From: Oscillospiraceae bacterium | Lineage (GTDB): Bacteria; Bacillota; Clostridia; Oscillospirales; Oscillospiraceae | Assembly (NCBI GenBank): GCA_015067835.1 | Contig: SVLS01000001.1 | Coordinates: 62,001-126,000, forward strand | Direction: 5' to 3' | DNA: 64,000 nt | Shown here: piece after piece, positions 52,994-61,073 of the stretch | Layout of the letters: each line of letters begins with the position of its first letter | How positions within the stretch are numbered: the first letter of the stretch is position 1 | The notes under the pieces: generated by a model | The model's input: only the letters and a program-made list of their open reading frames with translations | What the model was told of the DNA's origin: nothing | Databases searched by the model: none | Program-made: the position numbers and the translations under genes

Positions 52994-53022
52994 CGTTGGT
53001 AAAAATAAAGAGTTTACCAACG
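52994..53022. repeat. inverted repeat between integrase remnant and phosphatase remnant
   Basis: CGTTGGTAAA (52994-53003) and TTTACCAACG (53013-53022) around a 9-base loop, directly after the stop of the integrase remnant. TTGGTAAAAA recurs just to the left. It may be the transcription end or part of an attachment site. Confidence 0.5.
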
Positions 53023-53024
53023 GT

Positions 53025-53103
53025 CTATCTGCCGGCTACCCGCAGGAGTTCCTGCTTCGCATCATCGAATTGAACGTGCGTGTAGGTGTTCAGCGTGGTG
53101 AAT
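53025..53103 (-). pseudogene. C-terminal remnant of a tyrosine recombinase (integrase)
   Basis: About 25 codons in one frame read FTTLNTYTHVQFDDAKQELL and then RVAGR-stop. This is the typical extreme C-terminus of Tn916/phage-type integrases; the Tyr in NTYTH is the position of the catalytic nucleophile. The rest of the gene is missing: the frame closes at the stop codon of the serine recombinase gene, which lies immediately upstream. It is evidence for an older element, interrupted or replaced here. Confidence 0.7.
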
Positions 53104-53104
53104 A

Positions 53105-54787
53105 TCAACAATCCTCACATGATGGTGTACTGAGATACTTTTTCTCAGGTGGTGGGGTTTTGTCGATCAGTTTGTAGTAGATGTGGATTTCTCGTGGTTC
53201 CTTGCTGTATTTGCCGGGGCATTTGTCTACCGTTACGAACTCGATCAGCTCCATACACATCTCACGAGTAAGTGTGGGAATGGTCAGATAGGTTTTCAGC
53301 CGAGAAATAAATTCGTCAACGTTTGCCCTTTCCTTCGTGATGTCAGCCTGTCTTTTTTCGATCTCGGAGCGTTCATTTTGCAGTTTCAGCTTCTCTGCCT
53401 GATAGTTCTCTAAAAGACCGACACAAATATCCTCGGGAATCTTGCCGCTGACCTTATCCTCATAAACAGACGAGATCAGTTTGTCAAGTTCTGCCGCTCT
53501 GCGAAGGATCTGACTTATTCGCTTTCTGTCCCACATGGCTTCCTCGGCCGAAACAAGATCGCACCGTTTCAGAAATGCCACCCTCACTTCCGATTCGTCA
53601 GTTTCTACAAGCTGTATCTTGGAACGAATGTCCTCCAATACGATCTGTTCCAGCGTTGCCATCTTGATGTAATGACTGCAACAGGAACGCCCTTGGAACT
53701 TTGTGTAGCTACCGCAGTTGAAATGGTTGCGGTGGTAGGTGCGCGGATCGGTTCGCTTATGTCGGGTGTTGTTCCAGCCCGAGTGCATTTTTGCTCCGCA
53801 GTCCGCACAGTAGGCAAGTCCCGAAAGAGGCAGTACTACGCCCGTGCGGTTCTTCTTACCTTGGCTTACCGAGGCTTCCATCTCACGGCACTTGTCCCAC
53901 AGTTCTTGGCTTACAATGGCTTCGTGGGTGTTATACACCCATACCATATCCTCCGGATCACGTTTCACGGTTTTCTTGTTCTTATAGGACAGAGTAGTCG
54001 TCCGCATCTGCACAAGATGTCCGAGATAGGTGGGATTGGTGAGAATCTGCTTGACCGTTGCACAAGACCAAAGATGATGGGATTTTCTCGTGTTGGGGAT
54101 CCCAAACTTTTCTTCCTTGTAATCGGCAGGCGTTTTGATACCTTCTTCGTTCAAGGCATCCGCGATCTTGTTTGGGCTGATACCCTTTGCACGCATTTCA
54201 AACATCCGAAGCACGTAGCTCGCCGCCGGCTCGTCACGCACGGGAAGCTTGTTTTCGTCGTTTCCCTTAACGTATCCGTAAGGCGCGGCATTTGCCCGAT
54301 ACTTTCCCGATTTAGCGTTGGTTTCGATGACGGCGCGGATCTTCTTACTGGTGCTTGCCGTGTGCCATTCATTAAACACGTTCATAATCGGCATCATATC
54401 CATACCGGCATTTTCGGTATTTGCCGAATCCACGTTATCACCGAGAGCGATAAAACGGATGTTGTGCATGGGGAAAATATAATCGGTGTACTGTCCCACC
54501 TCAATATAGTTTCTTCCAAAGCGGCTGAGATCCTTGACGATAATAACGTTAATCCTGCCGGTCTTGGCATCCTCAAGCAGCCGCTTTACCTCCGGTCTGT
54601 TGAAGTTGGTGCCGCTCCATCCGTCGTCGATATACTCGTCGATCACGGTAAAGCCCTGTTCGGCAGCGAACTTACGAAGCATCAGCTTTTGGTTCTCGAT
54701 GGACAAGGACTCACCGGCACGCTCATCGTCTTTGGACAATCGGTAATATAGCCCTGCGTTTTTATTCTGTTGTTGCTTTGACTTCAT
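53105..54787 (-). CDS. large serine recombinase (TnpX/TndX type)
   Basis: A 560-residue site-specific recombinase. The resolvase domain has the catalytic Ser18 in YYRLSKDDERAGES and the conserved IVKDLSRFGRNYIEVGQY near residue 85. The recombinase domain spans about 160-290 (PYGYVKGNDENKL, ATVKQILTNPTYLG). A zinc ribbon (YCADCGAKMHSG to GRSCCSHY) near 325-375 and a coiled coil near 425-505 follow. Start 54787 is used because AAGGAGG lies 6 bases ahead and the -10 overlaps the earlier ATG at 54832. Such enzymes excise and insert mobilisable elements of the Tn4451 type. Confidence 0.92.
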   Translation of the reverse strand: MKSKQQQNKNAGLYYRLSKDDERAGESLSIENQKLMLRKFAAEQGFTVIDEYIDDGWSGTNFNRPEVKRLLEDAKTGRINVIIVKDLSRFGRNYIEVGQYTDYIFPMHNIRFIALGDNVDSANTENAGMDMMPIMNVFNEWHTASTSKKIRAVIETNAKSGKYRANAAPYGYVKGNDENKLPVRDEPAASYVLRMFEMRAKGISPNKIADALNEEGIKTPADYKEEKFGIPNTRKSHHLWSCATVKQILTNPTYLGHLVQMRTTTLSYKNKKTVKRDPEDMVWVYNTHEAIVSQELWDKCREMEASVSQGKKNRTGVVLPLSGLAYCADCGAKMHSGWNNTRHKRTDPRTYHRNHFNCGSYTKFQGRSCCSHYIKMATLEQIVLEDIRSKIQLVETDESEVRVAFLKRCDLVSAEEAMWDRKRISQILRRAAELDKLISSVYEDKVSGKIPEDICVGLLENYQAEKLKLQNERSEIEKRQADITKERANVDEFISRLKTYLTIPTLTREMCMELIEFVTVDKCPGKYSKEPREIHIYYKLIDKTPPPEKKYLSTPSCEDC

Positions 54788-54830
54788 TCTTTCCTCCTTG
54801 TCAGTCAAAGCCACTAGATTTTGTTCTTTC

Positions 54831-54859
54831 ATTATACAATATTTTCACGGCTAAATCAA
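54831..54859 (-). promoter_or_regulatory. promoter of the serine recombinase gene
   Basis: Minus strand TTGATT (54854-54859), 17-base spacer, TATAAT (54831-54836). The -10 runs into an ATG at 54830-54832, which therefore cannot be the main start. Confidence 0.75.
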
Positions 54860-54893
54860 GAAGCCGACCGTGTTTTCTGTCGTTTGTTCGAAA

Positions 54894-55094
54894 TTAGTTT
54901 GGTTTTTCGGATACTGTTATTGCCTCATAAGCCTGTTGTGTCGCCAATTTTCTTATCACTGCATCAATATCCTTTTCACCGGCATAATGGCTCACAACGG
55001 TGTAGGCAATGCCTTCGATGGTATAAACGCTTGCCTTTGACGGTTTATCCGCAAAGCGTTCCCGAAGCTCCTGCAACGTTGTATTTTGTTTCAA
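54894..55094 (-). CDS. TnpW-like small transposon protein
   Basis: A 66-residue protein (TLQELRERFADKPSKASVYT, then GIAYTVVSHYAGEKDIDAVI) with a TTG start and AGGAGG 8 bases ahead. It resembles the short TnpW-family proteins found next to recombinase genes in clostridial mobile elements. Function is unknown. It precedes the serine recombinase gene on the same strand, which supports the assignment. Confidence 0.6.
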   Translation of the reverse strand: MKQNTTLQELRERFADKPSKASVYTIEGIAYTVVSHYAGEKDIDAVIRKLATQQAYEAITVSEKPN

Positions 55095-55308
55095 TAGACA
55101 ATCCTCCTTCCTGAATTCTGGTACAGAGAAAGACTAAAAGGCAGCCTTCCGAATTCAAGTAAGAAGATAGCCGAAATAAAAAAAGAATCAAGAAAACTTA
55201 TTGCAAAGCAAGATTTCTCGAAGAAAATAGCAATATGACACGCAATGTCCTACAACAAATTGTGCGTTCATTCTCGTGACGAAAAAGAATGTTCTGACCA
55301 AAATAGCT

Positions 55309-55441
55309 GTCCCATTGACGTATCCCATTTAACTTTCCGAATGGGATGCTGCCGCTTCATTTGAATGGGATAAGACGAAAGTTGCAAATGGGATATCCCA
55401 TATAAACCGAACCAATGCACCCCCAATGGGATATCCCATTG
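55309..55441. repeat. iteron block A: ATCCCATT / AATGGGAT half-sites
   Basis: Eight half-sites in about 130 bases: TCCCATT at 55310, ATCCCATT at 55323, AATGGGAT at 55340 and 55364, the near-palindrome AAATGGGATATCCCAT at 55386, and the perfect 18-bp palindrome CAATGGGATATCCCATTG at 55424-55441. Single further copies lie near 55721, 55814 and 57384. Looks like a binding array for a dimeric DNA-binding protein. Confidence 0.8.
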
Positions 55442-55886
55442 AGAAAGAAAGGACAGACTCCGAAAGAGCGAAAAATACAGTTGGGAACGTTTTTGAAACA
55501 CAGAGTCCCCCTTATAGATTACATATCGATTATCCTACCTTTCCGTATAAAAAGCGTTCAAAATCCACGGATTAGTGTATTGAAAGCAGTAGCAGGTTCG
55601 CTGTAAATCCTTCTCAGGGGGGATAATCTGTTCTAATATGATTTCAATAATATCTTCTTTAAAAATCGTCTGTCCGATTGAAATGATAAAAGATTGAGAG
55701 TTTTTGGGCGTGGATTTGCTGTCCCATTGAAAGTATTTTCGGTGCCCAAAATGAACGGTCATTTTGCTTATGAGTTTACCCTTCAAAATTACACAAGTGA
55801 CCTTCAAATTCTCCTATCCCAATGACAAGAAAAATGATACTCAAATTGAGAGATAACAGAGGGTAAAATATCCCCTTTCCATCCCC

Positions 55887-56152
55887 TCATATCAATACGA
55901 GGTCGTAGTCATTTCGATAGGAGAGTTTTCATCGAAAATTGTATTAATAAGAGAGTGTCTGAAAAAAATCAAGTTCAAATCAATTAAAAAATCCATTAGG
56001 ATCATCATATCAATACGAGAGTGGTTGCAATCATATCCATATGAAAGTGTCCGGAAATAATCCAAGATGAATCCAAATGATGATTGTCATATCGATAGGA
56101 AAGGTGGGCGAAGTCACTTTTGATATGAGAGTAGTCATATCCATAGGAAGGG
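55887..56152. repeat. iteron block B: TCATATCNATANGARAG units
   Basis: Eight degenerate copies at about 55887, 55908, 55941, 56005, 56031, 56087, 56116 and 56134, for example TCATATCAATACGAGAGTG and TCATATCCATAGGAAGGG. All point the same way, with spacing from 17 to 60 bases. The repeats are not identical and the spacing is irregular, so this is not a CRISPR array. Confidence 0.75.
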
Positions 56153-56423
56153 CAAATTTGGCATAGAGAAGGGAAAAGCATATATAACTTTGGTGTGCGG
56201 TGAAATAGAAAATCATGCCAATGGGACGGCGCACATATTCCCGCAAAAGGCAAGGGCAAACCCCGACCAAGTGAATCACAATGTTTGCTCAATGAACTGA
56301 TGATTTCGGCTACGCTACCGCACAGACGGGAGGGCAACCCTCAACAGAGAGGACGGCTGACCAATTCAAGCAAGACAATCCCGAACCGCAACCCCTCTGG
56401 CTGCCCGTGCGAAAGTGAGGGCG

Positions 56424-56916
56424 ATTTTAGTCAAGAGAATAGGGACTGTGCGCCGTACGATCAGATACCGTCCCGCAGAATCGCCTCCAAGCCCTCGTAA
56501 CGAAAAATCTACTTTGGTCACGAAATCAAAATCAGGGATGACAGATAAATCAGATAAGGAAGGAACCCTGCCACGACCTCTTGACAAAAAATATATTTTC
56601 GTCAAGAAAGGCACTACATCCGAGCAAACGCTGCCACTTCAGACGACTGGGCAGCGAGCAGACTGCCGTGAGCGGGTTTTCACTTTTCGTCAAGAGCTTT
56701 TCCGAAGGGCGACAGTTTTTCCGATCCGCTGCTCGTCGCAGCGAGCTTCACCCATCTTGAATTTTCGTACAGAACAAATCCGTTAAGGCGAATCCGCCTC
56801 TCCTGCCGCCTGAACGCCGGTGCGAAATTCGGGCGAAATTTTCGTCAAGAAATGAGAAAGCCCGTGACATTGGGGTCGTCACAGGCAAAAAAAGCGATTC
56901 TCTTGACGAAAATCGC
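56424..56916. repeat. repeat block C: TTTTCGTCAAGA in both orientations
   Basis: Copies: TTTTAGTCAAGA (56425), a pair in inverted orientation TCTTGAC (56579) and GTCAAGA (56601), CTTTTCGTCAAGAGC (56683), AAATTTTCGTCAAGA (56836), and TCTTGACGAAAA (56899). The last sits inside a hairpin with AGCGATT/AATCGCT arms (56892-56916). Confidence 0.7.
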
Positions 56917-57036
56917 TCCGTTGTTTATTAACGTCGCAGATCTGCCACGGGTCTGCGTGCGGTGCAGTATGGATACTGTCTGCGAGTTATGCGGCTTGGC
57001 TTGCGGCCCATTCTCTTTAATGGGAATGAATGACCG

Positions 57037-57103
57037 TCATTTGAAAAAGCCTTGTAGATTTATTTTTGATTTATGACGGATTTATCCGTTCATTTTCAAA
57101 TGA
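57037..57103. repeat. 11-bp inverted repeat
   Basis: TCATTTGAAAA (57037-57047) and TTTTCAAATGA (57093-57103) are perfect complements 45 bases apart, in a gene-free stretch. Confidence 0.6.
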
Positions 57104-57268
57104 TGCCGGAACCTCGTTTTAGGTATGGCGGGTTAACCTTCCTTTCGGAATGACAGGGATAGCATTCCTCTATGATTGTCCCACTTCCTCATTTCGGAAG
57201 TAGGGGGATTTACCTCTTATCATAACGAAAAAGAGTATCATCTTTTTTAACATTCTAAAGGGGGAAAT

Positions 57269-57302
57269 AATGGGGGAATTGAGAAATTCCAATTCCCCCA
57301 TT
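57269..57302. repeat. 12-bp-arm perfect inverted repeat
   Basis: AATGGGGGAATT (57269-57280) and AATTCCCCCATT (57291-57302) around a 10-base loop, without a T-run on either side. Possibly an RNA structure or protein-binding site; it ends the iteron region. Confidence 0.65.
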
Positions 57303-57341
57303 GTTTTCGGGCTGTCAGAGGTGTCGTATCTGCTGTCGTAC

Positions 57342-57374
57342 CGCGAAAAATTGACCGCCGATAGCTCGGCGGTC
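57342..57374 (-). terminator. terminator of the AP2/zinc-ribbon gene pair
   Basis: GACCGCCGA pairs with TCGGCGGTC around TAGC, followed on the minus strand by AATTTTTC. It lies 30 bases after the stop at 57405. Confidence 0.75.
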
Positions 57375-57404
57375 GGGAAAGTACTGTCAATGGGATCGCA
57401 GTTT

Positions 57405-58370
57405 TTAGACTATCAACGGTAAAAATACAACTGACAGCTCGCTTGTGCTTTTCTTTGATACGATGATTTCCACCGGATTATTCGCTGCCCTTTCGGGATC
57501 GGCATCAGCTTTTATCTTCCATCGCTCATAATGTGCTGTAGCTCCGTCAAAGAGCAGTTCCTCGGCTTCTTTCCGAGCTTCGGCCGCTTCCTCAATATTG
57601 TCATATACGCCGAGATAGTATGCTTTTTTCTGAAACACGATCTTTGCCACATACTTGCCCTTAATAAGGTACACGCCACGATAGCCGGTGGTATTATCAT
57701 TGGGGACTTTTTTGCTGCGAATCATATCCAGTGATGTGCCGTTTACGTGGGTTAAGTAAGTCGATAGGCTTTGTTCATGCTCACGTCGCTGACAACCGCA
57801 GCTCTGCATCCTGCTATACATCAGCCAGTTATATGGGATGTCCACCTCGTTTCCGCACTCGCACTTGCAATGCCAAACGACACCACCCTTGCGATCACGG
57901 TCTTTAAGAGGATATTTTGCTGTTAACCGTCCGAACTGTCGGTCGGTAATATCTGCAGAGTAATACTGAGGGTCTGCCTTGCAGCCACAATGCGTTTTTC
58001 TGCCGGTCACAAGCAGTGAGGCAAGCACATCTATCTCATTCCCGCAGGAGCATCTGCAATGCCACCATACACCGCCACGAGCATCCTTTGGATGATCCTT
58101 GGCTATATTCAGCACTTCAAGCTCACCGAAGGTCTTGCCGTGCAGATCGTATGCATTGGCTTTAGCACTGTTTATCCGTGTCAAGCATCCGCAGCTCTTG
58201 GTTCCACCGTGAAGCAAGCTGCGCTCCAATATGTATTTCTCTGTACCGCAATCACAGAGACACAACCACTTGCGTTCCTGACGGTTGCGGGTATTCCTTA
58301 TCGTGATATAATCTCCGATCACAGTCAACTGTCCGAAATGTTGATTTTTCAGATCTTTAACCTTATTCAT
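57405..58370 (-). CDS. three tandem zinc-ribbon-like modules plus C-terminal AP2 domain
   Basis: A 321-residue protein. Three repeats of about 65 residues each follow the scheme G-x-L-x-V...W-x-C-x-C-x-CG...CGC: WLCLCDCG...SCGC (near 35-58), WHCRCSCG...HCGC (near 102-125), WHCKCECG...SCGC (near 165-188). An AP2-type DNA-binding domain follows (GYRGVYLIKGKYVAKI, YYLGVYDNIEEAAEARKEAE, near 228-275). ATG 58370 has GGAG 6 bases ahead and overlaps the stop of the paralogue upstream. No nuclease motif is seen. Likely a sequence-specific DNA-binding protein of the mobile element. Confidence 0.75.
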   Translation of the reverse strand: MNKVKDLKNQHFGQLTVIGDYITIRNTRNRQERKWLCLCDCGTEKYILERSLLHGGTKSCGCLTRINSAKANAYDLHGKTFGELEVLNIAKDHPKDARGGVWWHCRCSCGNEIDVLASLLVTGRKTHCGCKADPQYYSADITDRQFGRLTAKYPLKDRDRKGGVVWHCKCECGNEVDIPYNWLMYSRMQSCGCQRREHEQSLSTYLTHVNGTSLDMIRSKKVPNDNTTGYRGVYLIKGKYVAKIVFQKKAYYLGVYDNIEEAAEARKEAEELLFDGATAHYERWKIKADADPERAANNPVEIIVSKKSTSELSVVFLPLIV

Positions 58371-59010
58371 TCGCGGCTCCGACCTTTTCAAGGAACGCTC
58401 CATACAGATCTTCCTCCGCACGTTGTCGTGCTTTAATGGCATCCTCAATATTCTTATACGTTCCCAAATAATATCTCTTTCTTTGGAAGATGATTTGCGC
58501 TCGGTATCGGTCGAACTTGGATTCATAATAGATTCCACGGTATCCGCTTGTATTGGCAGCACTGGGAGTCATATCCCTGATCTTGGAGAGCTGCGTTCCC
58601 TCTACGAAGCCTGCGGACTTCCGTGCGATTTCTGCTGCAAATTTGCCTTGGCAATCCCGGCACATACTTTCGTCGGGATTGGTAAGAGTATCCGTTGCTT
58701 TATAAGTGATATTGCCGCATTCGCAACGACACTCCCACATGGGCGTTGTTCGAGCACCACGAGGGTTTCTTTTATCGGAGCGTCCAAGTACTGTGAGCTT
58801 GCCGAATACTTTCCCCGTTAGGTCGGGAGACTTCTTGCATCCGCAGTTCGTTGATCTACCGCTGTTAAGATTTCCGCTTGTGGCGATATGCTCACCGCCG
58901 CAGTCGCACTTGCAAAGCCATCTGCGCTGGCCACGTGCGGTAGATGGTAGTTGTGCTACAACCGTTAGTTTTCCAAATCGTTTCCCAATAAGTGATGGAA
59001 ATTCTCTCAT
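58363..59010 (-). CDS. two tandem zinc-ribbon-like modules plus C-terminal AP2 domain
   Basis: A 215-residue paralogue of the next gene. Two modules (WLCKCDCGG...NCGC near 32-58; WECRCECGN...CRDC near 90-122, the last altered) precede an AP2 domain (GYRGIYYESKFDRYRAQI, YYLGTYKNIEDAIKARQRAE, near 158-205). Start 59010 is chosen for AAGGA at 9 bases. The pair is co-transcribed and probably arose by duplication with gain or loss of one module. Confidence 0.75.
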   Translation of the reverse strand: MREFPSLIGKRFGKLTVVAQLPSTARGQRRWLCKCDCGGEHIATSGNLNSGRSTNCGCKKSPDLTGKVFGKLTVLGRSDKRNPRGARTTPMWECRCECGNITYKATDTLTNPDESMCRDCQGKFAAEIARKSAGFVEGTQLSKIRDMTPSAANTSGYRGIYYESKFDRYRAQIIFQRKRYYLGTYKNIEDAIKARQRAEEDLYGAFLEKVGAANE

Positions 59011-59024
59011 TTTCATCCGTCCTT

Positions 59025-59068
59025 TATAAAAAGCCATTCCGACACATACGGCGACGGAATGGCTTTTT
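59025..59068 (-). terminator. hairpin in front of the AP2 pair (terminator or attenuator)
   Basis: AAAAGCCATTCCG (59029-59041) pairs with CGGAATGGCTTTT (59055-59067), with a T-rich end on the minus strand directly before the RBS of the AP2 gene. Termination for the preceding gene is likely; attenuation of the AP2 pair is possible. Confidence 0.6.
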
Positions 59069-59091
59069 CGATCACCGATTGACGGTATCGT

Positions 59092-59427
59092 CTATTTCTT
59101 ATTGCTTTCTTTACGGCTGAGTTCTACGGCACGGAGAATTTTGGCATGGGATAGAGTTTCCCGTTCCGTTGCCTCACGTTGTTTCTTGGCACACTCAGCA
59201 CAGACCTGGCCAAGCCCGACCTCATAATTTTCACGCCAATCTATCGGCATGGAAACGGGAATGCAGGTCACTTGACCGCACAAGATACACCTTTCGTATT
59301 CTTCTTTTATGGGAGCTTCGCTCACGCTGCCGACCTCCTTTTTAGAAGGCTGACAGGGTGTACCCCCTCCCCCGAAAAATTGGGATATTCTGGTAAATAT
59401 GCCGTTTTGCTTATCTTTTTTTGCCAT
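59092..59427 (-). CDS. small double-CxxC protein of unknown function
   Basis: A 111-residue protein. A basic, glycine-containing N-terminus is followed by RCILCGQVTC near residue 46 and VCAECAKKQ near residue 75, a four-Cys zinc knuckle with 25 residues between the pairs, then a charged helix (REATERETLSHAKILRAVEL). RBS is weak. It lies between the surface operon and the AP2 pair. No homologue is recognised. Confidence 0.6.
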   Translation of the reverse strand: MAKKDKQNGIFTRISQFFGGGGTPCQPSKKEVGSVSEAPIKEEYERCILCGQVTCIPVSMPIDWRENYEVGLGQVCAECAKKQREATERETLSHAKILRAVELSRKESNKK

Positions 59428-59501
59428 ATATGTTCGCTACTTTCTGATTTTGCTGTTTTGTGAATGACAGCCCACCCAACAGGGGATGGGCTGTCTTGAC
59501 G

Positions 59502-60941
59502 TTATATTCTGCTGCGTTTTCTGTCGTAAACCGTAAGGGCTACAAGTGCAGATCCACTGACGATCATCACAATGAACCACAGCGTGAGGTTGGAGTTATC
59601 TCCGGTTGGAGGTGATACAGGTGTGTCTGCATCGTAGGTGTTCTCAAACGTTGCATTCAAAGCATTTACGCTCTTGCCGTCCATCGTGAGAGCTGCGACC
59701 AGCTCATTGTTTTCGTTCAGAGATACAGTGATGGTGATCTCGTGAACGTCCGCATCGTAGGTCATTCCCGCAAAGCCCTGATTTGTTTCGGAGAGCTTAT
59801 AGGTATAGGTCTTGCCGATATCTGCCTTTGTAAAGGTCAAAGAGAAGGAAGATTTACCGTCATCTGCAGAAGTTACTCCCAAGCCTTCGGAGGTTTCGGT
59901 GTTCTTCAGCACAAATTGGAAACCGCCTTTTCCGTGGGTAGCTTCGCCGACATTGTTGACGATCTTATCAACGCCGATCTGCACAGTAATGGGATCGGGA
60001 TCGGGGACAACGGGAGGAACGAAGGTATTGTTGAACGTCACGGAAACTACGTAGCCATCGTTTGTTTTGGTCACGGCTGCATTCTCGGTGCTTGTAACGG
60101 TATTGATCTCCAGCTTGCCGTCCATGTCCACGTCGGTCACCTTAACGGTAAAGTGGTTGACGGTCTTGTCGTAGTCAACGTTCTCCAGTGTTCCGACAAC
60201 CTCGCTCATGCGGAAGGAGTATGTACCGACCTCGTCAAAGGTCAAAGCCTTAAATACATCGCTGAAATCAAACTTACTGAAATCGGCGTTTTCTGCATCG
60301 TAGGTTACGGTCTGTTCACCGAGCTTGGTCCAGCTCTCTCCGTCCTTCTGTTCCAGTACGAAGGAGAAGCTGTCGCCGACCTGCCACTGGCGGCCTTCCA
60401 AGACCTTGACACCGCTGACGGTGACGTTGCTCGGCTTCACGGCATCGGGAGTGTAGGTGTTTATGAAGCTGATGCTTGCCGTGCCGTCTGCTCCGACGGT
60501 TACCGTCTTGGTTGCGTCGCCCTTCACAGCAAAGCCGTCGAGGGTGGTCATTTTCTCGGTTACCTTTACAACCGTTTCTTCTTCAAGACCTTCAATGCCA
60601 AAGGTTGCACCGGGCTTGATGGTAACACTCAACGTGCCGCTTGCGTCGGCGGTCATTTCTCCGGCGGTAGTATTCAGTTTTGTGCCTGCATAATAGGCAC
60701 CAAGCTCGACGTTGAAGTCGAAGCTGATATTGTCGGGGATGGCATAATCATCACCCAGGGGATGCTCCACCGTCTTGTTGATCGCCAGACCGCTTACGCC
60801 TGCCGTGCCGGGAACGAATACGTTGGTGATCGGGTCTGTTTTCGTCACGATATAGCAGTATGTGGTGCCGATCGTCGAGGTGATCAGCATCACAAGCGAC
60901 AGCAGCATCGCTATTCTTCTTATTATTTTGCCTGTTCTCAA
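59502..60941 (-). CDS. pilin-like surface protein with isopeptide-type repeats and sortase tail
   Basis: A 479-residue secreted protein. The signal/anchor helix spans residues 8-30. Three repeats of the FctA/Spy0128-like type follow (about 45-165, 168-315, 320-440), each ending in a SFxNTY/TFxNTF-like motif (ISFINTYTP, VTFNNTFVP, ATFENTYDA), with Lys residues near the start of repeats (AINKTVEH, VSGVKVLEG, GVDKIVNN) suitable for isopeptide bonds. The C-terminus is a cell-wall sorting signal: PPTGD (444-448), a hydrophobic stretch and DRKRSRI. TTG start with AGGAGG 9 bases ahead. Last gene of the surface operon. Confidence 0.82.
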   Translation of the reverse strand: MRTGKIIRRIAMLLSLVMLITSTIGTTYCYIVTKTDPITNVFVPGTAGVSGLAINKTVEHPLGDDYAIPDNISFDFNVELGAYYAGTKLNTTAGEMTADASGTLSVTIKPGATFGIEGLEEETVVKVTEKMTTLDGFAVKGDATKTVTVGADGTASISFINTYTPDAVKPSNVTVSGVKVLEGRQWQVGDSFSFVLEQKDGESWTKLGEQTVTYDAENADFSKFDFSDVFKALTFDEVGTYSFRMSEVVGTLENVDYDKTVNHFTVKVTDVDMDGKLEINTVTSTENAAVTKTNDGYVVSVTFNNTFVPPVVPDPDPITVQIGVDKIVNNVGEATHGKGGFQFVLKNTETSEGLGVTSADDGKSSFSLTFTKADIGKTYTYKLSETNQGFAGMTYDADVHEITITVSLNENNELVAALTMDGKSVNALNATFENTYDADTPVSPPTGDNSNLTLWFIVMIVSGSALVALTVYDRKRSRI

Positions 60942-60989
60942 ATTTATCTGCCTCCTGTGTTAAGGAACTATCTATTAATCATCCGTTGT

Positions 60990-61059
60990 CGGTAATCAAA
61001 AGATACAAACCGATTTTGTATCCTTTGATTGCCGCCTATCCCTCACAGAGAGGGATAGG
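60990..61059 (-). other. two-hairpin intergenic structure, copy 2
   Basis: On the minus strand, after the stop at 61074, hairpin B (CCTATCCCTC/GAGGGATAGG, 61036-61059) is followed by a long hairpin A: CGGCAATCAAAGG... paired with ...CTTTTGATTACCG (60990-61034), about 20 bp with one mismatch. Same order and similar hairpin A sequence as at 63058-63120. Confidence 0.65.
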
Positions 61060-61073
61060 ACGGACTTTATTTT

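Larger units (their letters stand above)
55095..57341. other. 2.2 kb gene-free region carrying the iteron blocks
   Basis: No reading frame here has an RBS or resembles a known protein. Besides blocks A, B and C and the two inverted repeats listed separately, it holds stretches of mixed composition and isolated single copies of the block A motif and of GACGAAAA. Its position between the recombinase/TnpW genes and the AP2 pair fits an origin, transfer-origin, partition or regulatory region of a mobile element. This assignment is inference. Confidence 0.55.

Noticed and set aside
55887-56916. CRISPR array in the iteron region
   Set aside because: Repeats are degenerate, spacing is irregular, some copies are inverted, and no cas gene is nearby.
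56415-57076. Two open frames of 123 and 74 codons in the non-coding region
   Set aside because: No RBS; translations are arginine/serine-rich without domain likeness and cross the repeat motifs, so they are probably chance frames.
57405-59010. IscB/IsrB (HEARO-type) nuclease system for the AP2 genes
   Set aside because: No RuvC or HNH motif and no recognisable guide-RNA structure; only zinc-ribbon and AP2 features are visible.
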